Positions 59,187 through 64,000 of a stretch of DNA of 64,000 nt are shown piece by piece; positions within the stretch are counted from its first letter, which is position 1; every line of letters starts with the position of its first letter. A program made the translations under genes and the position numbers. Origin of the DNA: Amycolatopsis circi (lineage in GTDB: Bacteria > Actinomycetota > Actinomycetes > Mycobacteriales > Pseudonocardiaceae); NCBI RefSeq assembly GCF_003385235.1, contig NZ_PQIA01000015.1, forward strand, positions 30,963 to 94,962. The letters are read 5' to 3'. The notes beneath the pieces were generated by a model. The model ran no database searches. It was not told the origin of the DNA and saw only the letters and a program-made list of their open reading frames with translations.

Positions 59187-60103
59187 CGCGAAACTCCTTG
59201 CTGCGGAACCGAGTAGGGGACTGGCAAGTGCAGGGCGAGCTGGCCTTCGGCGAGCACGTCGAAGCGGACCGGGCGGGTCGGCTTGAGCGAGCGCAGGTCG
59301 TCGCTCATCCGGCCGCGGCCGAGTTGCAGATCCACCTTGCGCGGGAAGGACGTGCTGCCCGCCGACAGGGCGTTGGTCTGGCTCAGCGTCGAGTGCCACG
59401 CGCCGTTGATCGTCGTGTACGAGGTGAGGGTCGAAACGCGATCGCCGCTGGCGTACCTGGTCTGTGCGGGGGTGGCCGCCGACAGTGCCAGGTCAAGCTC
59501 GCCGGAGTCGTTGGCGACGCGCGCGGTGGTGCGGCTGGAGTCGATGTCGACGTCGAGTCCGGTGAGCCACTTGGGAAAACCGTAGCCGTCATGGCCGCGG
59601 ACCTGCGCGATGTCGGTGTTGACCGGCAGGGACAGGACGTAGGTGTCGAGGTGGTCGTTCTTCAGCGCGGCGACCAGATCGACGAACCCGAGCTTGCCGT
59701 GCCGCGCGGGCCGGACCGCGACGCCGACCGCGGCTTCGGTGTAGAAGTCGATGTCGCATATGTCGTAGCGGAAGAACATCACCGACACCAGGCCGAGTCC
59801 GGGCGCGACCTCCAGCGGTGCCAGTTCCTTCGGCAGGCGGGCGCGGATCGCGCGGGAGCGGGCGAGCATCGTGAGGCGCGCGGAGGACATCCGGTAGTAG
59901 AAGTTCGGCGTCAAGGTGGACCCGATCGGCGACTCGACCCTCGTCTTCGGCAGCGAGCGGAAGAACTCGACGCCGCTGACGCGAAGATCGCGAGCGACCT
60001 CGTCGAGGTCGGTCTCCATCCGATAGCGGTCGTACAGGCCGCCCTCGGGGACGGTGACGAGGCGACCGCCGAGGTCGACCTCCACTTGTCCGGTCGGTGC
60101 CAT
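59183..60103 (-). CDS. Acetoacetate-decarboxylase-like protein
   Basis: The 306-residue protein reads MSSARLTMLARSRAIRARLP, ALKNDHLDTYVLSLPVNTDI and HDGYGFPKWL, typical of the acetoacetate-decarboxylase superfamily. The catalytic lysine of true ADC cannot be identified with certainty. Members open lactones or decarboxylate. It starts with ATG near 60103, just downstream of two TetR sites, and is followed by a coupled DJ-1/PfpI gene. Confidence 0.82.
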   Translation of the reverse strand: MAPTGQVEVDLGGRLVTVPEGGLYDRYRMETDLDEVARDLRVSGVEFFRSLPKTRVESPIGSTLTPNFYYRMSSARLTMLARSRAIRARLPKELAPLEVAPGLGLVSVMFFRYDICDIDFYTEAAVGVAVRPARHGKLGFVDLVAALKNDHLDTYVLSLPVNTDIAQVRGHDGYGFPKWLTGLDVDIDSSRTTARVANDSGELDLALSAATPAQTRYASGDRVSTLTSYTTINGAWHSTLSQTNALSAGSTSFPRKVDLQLGRGRMSDDLRSLKPTRPVRFDVLAEGQLALHLPVPYSVPQQGVSR

Positions 60104-60124
60104 TGGGGTCGCTCCCTCGCCTTA

Positions 60125-60141
60125 TGTGTGCAGTGCTTACA
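60125..60141 (-). promoter_or_regulatory. TetR operator site A1
   Basis: On the - strand this reads TGTAAGCACTGCACACA, matching the shared consensus TGTRAGCACTGYMAACA closely. It lies upstream of the acetoacetate-decarboxylase-like gene. Confidence 0.65.
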
Positions 60142-60157
60142 TCACGGTAAGCCTCGA

Positions 60158-60174
60158 TGTGAGCACTGTCAACA
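60158..60174 (+). promoter_or_regulatory. TetR operator site A2
   Basis: TGTGAGCACTGTCAACA, the second, opposite-facing copy of the site, between the TetR 3' end and the decarboxylase-like gene. Confidence 0.7.
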
Positions 60175-60183
60175 CGAGGGCTG

Positions 60184-60765
60184 TCACTCACCCGTCCGGG
60201 CGGCGAAAACCGCGGCGAAGGAGGCGCGGACCTGGTTCGCGACGTCGTCCGGGGAGGCGCTGGAGAGCTTGCCGTCCAGGTGGAGGCAGGCCAGTCCGTG
60301 GACCATTCCCCACCCGGCGATAGTGATGGCTGCCAGGTCGGCGTCGGGGAACACGGCACCGACAGCGCGGGCGAGCGTCTCGTGCACTGCGGCTGCGGCG
60401 GCGACGCGGTCGTCGCTCGTGTCGTCGCAGGCGTTGCCGAACATGAGCCGGAACAGCGCCGGGCGACGGAGGGCGAAGTCGACGTACGCGACGCCCAGTT
60501 CGGCCAGTCCGGCGACGGTGGCCGGCGAGGCGTCGCCCTGGCTCAAGTCGGCGTCCAGGTCGCGCAGGCCCTGGGCGGCCAGGGCGGATTCGAGGGCGTC
60601 TCGGTCGGCGAAATGCCGGTACGGGGCGGTCGGGGAGACGCCCGCTTTCCGTGCGACTGCTCGCAGGGAGAACTGCTCGCCCTGTTCGAGCATCTGCATC
60701 GCCGTCGTCAGCAGGGCGGCCCGCAAATCGCCGTGATGGTAGCCGTCCTTCGTGTAAGTTGACAC
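60184..60765 (-). CDS. TetR-family transcriptional regulator
   Basis: The 193-residue protein has a TetR headpiece (GDLRAALLTTAMQMLEQGEQ, FSLRAVARKAGVSPTAPYRH, FADRDALESALAA) of the AcrR/TetR_C_33-like group. The GTG at 60765 lies inside operator site B2, so it may be translated from a very short or absent leader and repress itself. Four related sites flank it on both sides, indicating control of the OYE gene and the decarboxylase/DJ-1 pair. Confidence 0.92.
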   Translation of the reverse strand: MSTYTKDGYHHGDLRAALLTTAMQMLEQGEQFSLRAVARKAGVSPTAPYRHFADRDALESALAAQGLRDLDADLSQGDASPATVAGLAELGVAYVDFALRRPALFRLMFGNACDDTSDDRVAAAAAVHETLARAVGAVFPDADLAAITIAGWGMVHGLACLHLDGKLSSASPDDVANQVRASFAAVFAARTGE

Positions 60766-60773
60766 CGCTTACA
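60757..60773 (-). promoter_or_regulatory. TetR operator site B2
   Basis: On the - strand TGTAAGCGGTGTCAACT, the least conserved copy; it overlaps the TetR gene start. Confidence 0.6.
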
Positions 60774-60789
60774 TCGCCTCCTACTCTCA

Positions 60790-60806
60790 TGTGAGCACTG
60801 CAAACA
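60790..60806 (+). promoter_or_regulatory. TetR operator site B1
   Basis: TGTGAGCACTGCAAACA, 23 bases upstream of the Old Yellow Enzyme gene start. Confidence 0.7.
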
Positions 60807-60828
60807 TACCGCACGGATCGCAGGAATC

Positions 60829-62097
60829 ATGAGCACCTCGCCCTTGTTCGCGCCGTTCGCGCCCGCCCACGGGCCCGCGCTGGCCAACCGGCTCGTCAAA
60901 GCCGCCATGGAGGAGAACATGGCCGGACCCGGGCAGCTGCCCGACGAACGGATCCGCCGCCTGTACCGCCGTTGGAGCGAGGGCGGCGCCGGACTGCTCG
61001 TCACCGGCAACGTGATGGTGCACGCCGAAGCGTTGACCGGTCCCGCGGGCATTGTCCTGGACGAGCGGTCGCCGCTGGAGCCGTTCCGCGCGTGGGCGGA
61101 GGCGGCCAAGAGCGGCGGTGCGCGGGTGTGGATGCAGATCAACCACCCCGGACGCCAGGTGATGGCGAACATGCCCGGAGTCGCGTGGGGTCCGTCGGCG
61201 ATCAAGGTGGACGTCGGCAAGCAGAGCAAACGGCTCGCGCAGCCGACCGAGATGACCGCTGACCAGATTGGACAGACAGTGGCGAGGTTCGCCGAAACCG
61301 CCCGCCGCGCCGAGGAAGCCGGGTTCGACGGCGTCGAGATCCACGCTGCCCACGGGTACCTGCTGTCGCAGTTCCTTTCCCCGTTGGTCAACACTCGGAC
61401 TGATGAGTGGGGCGGCAGCTTGGAAAACCGGGCGCGACTGCTCCTCGACATCGTGCGAGCCGTGCGAGACGTCGTGTCGCCGTCTTTCGCGGTCGCGGTG
61501 AAATTGAATTCGGCCGATTTTCAGCGAGGCGGATTCGACGCTGCTGATGCCGGTCGGGTGATCGAAATGCTGGCTCCGCTCGGCGTGGACGTGGTCGAGC
61601 TGTCCGGCGGCAGTTACGAAAGCCCGGCGATGTCCGGCCGCTCCGCCGACGAGCGCACAGTGGCCAGGGAGGCGTACTTCCTGACCCTGGCGGAAGAACT
61701 CGCCCGGACGAGCCCGCTGCCGCTGATGCTGACGGGCGGCATCGTCCGGCGGTCGGTCGCCGAGCAGGTCCTGGCTGGCGGCATCGACCTCGCCGGGATG
61801 GGGACCGCCCTCGCGGTGGACCCTGACTTGCCGAAGAAGTGGCTTCACGACGAGGACGCCGCGGTGGAGCTGGCGCCGGTGACGATCAAGGACAAAGCGC
61901 TGGCGTCTGCTGCGGGTATGGCGCGGGTGCGTCGCCAGCTGCGGCGGCTCGGCGCGGGCCGTTCGCCGCGTTTGCGCACGAATCCGAAGCTGGCTCTCGC
62001 GAAGGAAACCGTTCTGCAGCAACGCGCCCTGCGTCGTTACCGTGACTGGCTCAACGCCCGGGGTGTCAGCAGGACGTTTTCGACGCAGCAGGCGTGA
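60829..62097 (+). CDS. Old-Yellow-Enzyme-type NADH:flavin oxidoreductase
   Basis: The 422-residue protein has the OYE TIM barrel: KAAMEENMAGPGQLPDERI, QINHPGRQVMANMPGVAWGP, GFDGVEIHAAHGYLLSQFLS and LGVDVVELSGGSYESPAMSG, with the HxxH active-site region (EIHAAHGYL). The catalytic Tyr of classical ene-reductases is probably at GYLLSQF. It reduces activated C=C bonds with FMN. Its end overlaps the convergent gene at 62066 by 32 bases. Confidence 0.92.
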   Translation: MSTSPLFAPFAPAHGPALANRLVKAAMEENMAGPGQLPDERIRRLYRRWSEGGAGLLVTGNVMVHAEALTGPAGIVLDERSPLEPFRAWAEAAKSGGARVWMQINHPGRQVMANMPGVAWGPSAIKVDVGKQSKRLAQPTEMTADQIGQTVARFAETARRAEEAGFDGVEIHAAHGYLLSQFLSPLVNTRTDEWGGSLENRARLLLDIVRAVRDVVSPSFAVAVKLNSADFQRGGFDAADAGRVIEMLAPLGVDVVELSGGSYESPAMSGRSADERTVAREAYFLTLAEELARTSPLPLMLTGGIVRRSVAEQVLAGGIDLAGMGTALAVDPDLPKKWLHDEDAAVELAPVTIKDKALASAAGMARVRRQLRRLGAGRSPRLRTNPKLALAKETVLQQRALRRYRDWLNARGVSRTFSTQQA

Positions 62098-62659
62098 CTG
62101 CTTTGTTCCAGACCGTGACAGTCGATCCGTCGGCTCTGATCTCCACGACCGGGAACGGTTTCTCCATCGGGTTGCCGTACTGCGTCTGCTCAGGACTGAA
62201 CTGGATGGTGCCGCTCGCGCCCCGGACGGCGTCGCGGAGGCTGCCCTGGCTGATCGCGGAGCCGCCGTCGTCGCCGGTGACCACGGTCAGTTTCCCGTTG
62301 GCGCACGGGGTGTTGCCCTGCGTCCAGGATTGCACGAACGGCCCGAGATCGGCGCCGCAGCCGGTGAAGTACACGACAGTCGGCGCGACCGAGCAGAGAT
62401 TCTGGTCCAGGTAGGCGAATTGAGTGAGCAGCGGGTCGCTGCGGGAGACGACGGCGGGCTGGGCGCCCGGCGAGGTGAACGGGAACCGGTGCGCTGGGGG
62501 CATTTCCTCGGCGACTCGGACTTTGAAGATGCCGACCGCGGTCGTCACCATTCCCGGGTTGACCGGTGCGGTGCTGCCGGGGCCCGCGATGTACCTGAGC
62601 TTCTCACAGGTTTTCGCGCGCGTCCCCGGCGCCTGGGACGCGGTGGCGGAGGCGATCAC
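62066..62659 (-). CDS. Uncharacterised protein, possibly exported
   Basis: From the GTG at 62659 the product is 197 residues. The frame is open for about 31 codons upstream (AASRKPSTPPTPIAAVDV) but has no ATG or GTG, so the true start is unsure. It contains YLDQNLCSVAPTVVYFTGCG, VQSWTQGNTPCANG and ends PAASKTSC; paired cysteines suggest an extracytoplasmic location, yet no clear signal peptide is visible. The family is not recognised. Confidence 0.55.
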   Translation of the reverse strand: MIASATASQAPGTRAKTCEKLRYIAGPGSTAPVNPGMVTTAVGIFKVRVAEEMPPAHRFPFTSPGAQPAVVSRSDPLLTQFAYLDQNLCSVAPTVVYFTGCGADLGPFVQSWTQGNTPCANGKLTVVTGDDGGSAISQGSLRDAVRGASGTIQFSPEQTQYGNPMEKPFPVVEIRADGSTVTVWNKAVTPAASKTSC

Positions 62660-62752
62660 GTCGACCGCGGCGATCGGCGTCGGCGGGGTGCTCGGTTTGC
62701 GGCTCGCGGCGTTGCGCCGACCGGCGGCGGTGTTGCCGGAGGCCCCGTTCGC

Positions 62753-63148
62753 TCAACGGATCTCGCGCTCCTGGCGGTCGTAGGCCTCCTGCGCGGCCGA
62801 GATGACGCCGACGTGTGCGTTCGACCATTCCTGCAAGGCGCGCAGGGGTTCGCGCAGGGAATCGCCCGCTTCGGTGAGCGTGTATTCGACGCGGATCGGA
62901 ACCCCGGGGCACACGGTGCGGCGCACGAGGCCGTCCCGCTCGAGCGTGCGCAGCGTCTGGGTGAGCATCTTCTTCGAAATGCCCTCGATCCGCCGGTTCA
63001 GGCCGGAGAAGCGGGAGCTGCCGTCGGAAAGCGCGGCGACGACCAGCACTGTCCACCGGTCGCCGATGCGATCCAGGACGCGGCGCGCCGGGCAGTCCGC
63101 GCGGTAGGGGCTGCCGTGGAGGACTGGCCTGGTCAGGTGGGTTACCAC
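62753..63148 (-). CDS. HxlR-family transcriptional regulator
   Basis: The 131-residue protein has the HxlR wing (DCPARRVLDRIGDRWTVLVV, RFSGLNRRIEGISKKMLTQT, LRTLERDGLVRRTVCPGVPI). It starts with GTG and diverges from the NAD(P)-binding protein gene at 63223 with a 74-base gap. Cys19 in the conserved position may sense redox or electrophile stress, as for some HxlR proteins. Confidence 0.9.
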   Translation of the reverse strand: MVTHLTRPVLHGSPYRADCPARRVLDRIGDRWTVLVVAALSDGSSRFSGLNRRIEGISKKMLTQTLRTLERDGLVRRTVCPGVPIRVEYTLTEAGDSLREPLRALQEWSNAHVGVISAAQEAYDRQEREIR

Positions 63149-63222
63149 AAAGTGCCTTCTTCCCGTCGGAGAGTCGCTCTCCTACGGTAACCGAAGTCAT
63201 CGGCTTCGGAGAAAGGAAACTC

Positions 63223-63867
63223 GTGTCTCGCATCCTCGTCCTCGGCGGTACCGGTTACGCAGGTTCGGCCATCGTCGCGGAGGCCGCCGCTCGCGGTCAC
63301 CAGGTCACCGCGCTGAGCCGCTCGCTTCCCGAAAAGCGGATTTCCCGGGTCAGGTACGTCGAAGGCGACGTCACCGACGAAGCGATGCTCTCGGCATCCG
63401 TGCGGGACTCGGACGTCGTCGTCGGCGCGCTCGCTCCGCGCGGCCAGCTGGCCAGCGTTTTCCGGGAGGTCTATCGCACCGTCATGCGGCTGGCGGACGC
63501 CGCGGGCGTGCCGCTGTTCCTCGTCGGCGGTGCTTCGTCGCTGCGCCCGGCACCCGGAGCGGAGCGCTTCGTCGCCGACCTCAGCCATCTCCCCGCGGAA
63601 CTCCACGACGAGATCCGCGCCGGGGCCGCGCTCATTCTCGAAGACCTTCCGGCCGCGCCCGCGTCGCTCGACTGGGTGTTCGTGAGCCCGGCGCTCCGGT
63701 TCGGCGCCCGGATGCCCGGCGAACGGCTCGGCCGGTACCGGCTCGGCGGCGACGTCGCGGTCGACCCCGAAGGCGGCGCGATCTCCGCGCCGGACTACGC
63801 CCTCGGTTTCGTCGACCTGATCGAGAAGGGCGAACGCCGTCGCGAGCAGGTCAATCTCGGCAACTGA
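63223..63867 (+). CDS. NAD(P)H-binding (atypical SDR) protein
   Basis: The 214-residue protein starts with GTG and reads RILVLGGTGYAGSAIVAEAA, the GxxGxxG nucleotide-binding loop of atypical SDRs, then VEGDVTDEAMLSASVRDSDV and LFLVGGASSLRPAPGAE, and PDYALGFVDLIEKGERRREQ. It lacks the YxxxK active site. It is probably a stress-induced reductase under the divergent HxlR regulator. Confidence 0.88.
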   Translation: MSRILVLGGTGYAGSAIVAEAAARGHQVTALSRSLPEKRISRVRYVEGDVTDEAMLSASVRDSDVVVGALAPRGQLASVFREVYRTVMRLADAAGVPLFLVGGASSLRPAPGAERFVADLSHLPAELHDEIRAGAALILEDLPAAPASLDWVFVSPALRFGARMPGERLGRYRLGGDVAVDPEGGAISAPDYALGFVDLIEKGERRREQVNLGN

Positions 63868-63896
63868 CGGAGAGGGGGGTGTCCCTATGTGGTTTG

Positions 63897-64000
63897 TCAA
63901 GCCGCTGCGGGGGCGGAGGCGGGTTCGGGGTGGCGGTAGTGGGTGTGGTTGCGGAGCATGGCGTAGAGGACGTCGCAGCGTCGGCGGGCGAGGCATATGA
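63897..64000 (-). mobile_element. IS110-family transposase, C-terminal end (cut by the window)
   Basis: The last 34 residues on the - strand read ICLARRRCDVLYAMLRNHTH and YRHPEPASAPAAA and end with TGA at 63897. ARRRCDVLYAMLR is the usual C-terminus of IS110-family (DEDD) transposases. The start lies beyond the window. The element end probably is near 63870-63890, directly after the previous gene. Confidence 0.8.

Overview
This is a high-GC (about 70% or more) window in which GTG starts are common and ATGA/GTGA start-stop overlaps are frequent. The gene set includes LacI, TetR, MarR and IclR regulators, DHA2-type exporters and an LAXTG-anchored surface protein. Together with the coding style this points to a filamentous actinomycete of the Pseudonocardiales, possibly Amycolatopsis-like; the genus is an inference. 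No rRNA, tRNA or CRISPR array was seen. A 55-bp palindrome occurs four times, one copy lies inside a small MITE-like element, and an IS110-type transposase tail sits at the right edge.

Left part (1-14 kb): end of an alpha/beta-hydrolase, a possible PD-(D/E)XK-fold protein, an EamA transporter with a divergent LysR regulator, a berberine-bridge-type FAD oxidase, a frame-broken 7Fe ferredoxin gene (fdxA), a cysteine-bearing SufR-like regulator, an orphan Imm7 immunity protein, a DUF2249/membrane protein pair, and a + strand run of MDR reductase, Rid protein, MBL hydrolase and PNPOx-fold protein. A non-coding stretch of degenerate ~63-bp tandem repeats (10.65-11.25 kb) precedes a divergent MarR/exporter pair; the exporter has an unusual C-terminal beta-sandwich extension.

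Catabolic operon (14.1-25.7 kb, - strand): LacI regulator, two ABC sugar permeases, solute-binding lipoprotein, two ADP-ribosylglycohydrolase-fold proteins, a ribokinase-family kinase, a glycosidase-like/formylglycine-generating-enzyme-like fusion, a CaiB/BaiF CoA-transferase and a CitE-like lyase, almost all translationally coupled. The combination suggests uptake and cleavage of a ribosyl-type or other glycosylated substrate.

Middle (25.8-53.9 kb): a TetR-controlled ABC/FtsX exporter with three tandem coupled mini-ORF copies of the permease start; a second LacI-controlled MFS-HyuA-HyuB operon; a HAD gene interrupted by the MITE-like element; an ArsR/FAD-monooxygenase pair with a nested operator; a 1529-residue DUF11-repeat wall protein; and a sulfotransferase/SDR/DUF1214/IclR group with a KstR-like box, next to cysD-cysNC, whose product could supply PAPS to the sulfotransferase.

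The most interesting locus is 54.2-57.8 kb: methyltransferase, a 44-residue peptide ending CGC, YcaO and TfuA. This is the layout of a ribosomal peptide (RiPP) pathway that would be expected to install thioamide bonds, with hairpins on both sides of the peptide gene. The right end (58.4-64 kb) carries a DJ-1/PfpI protein, an acetoacetate-decarboxylase-like protein, a TetR regulator and an Old Yellow Enzyme tied together by four matching operator sites, then a HxlR regulator with a divergent NAD(P)-binding protein and the IS110 remnant.
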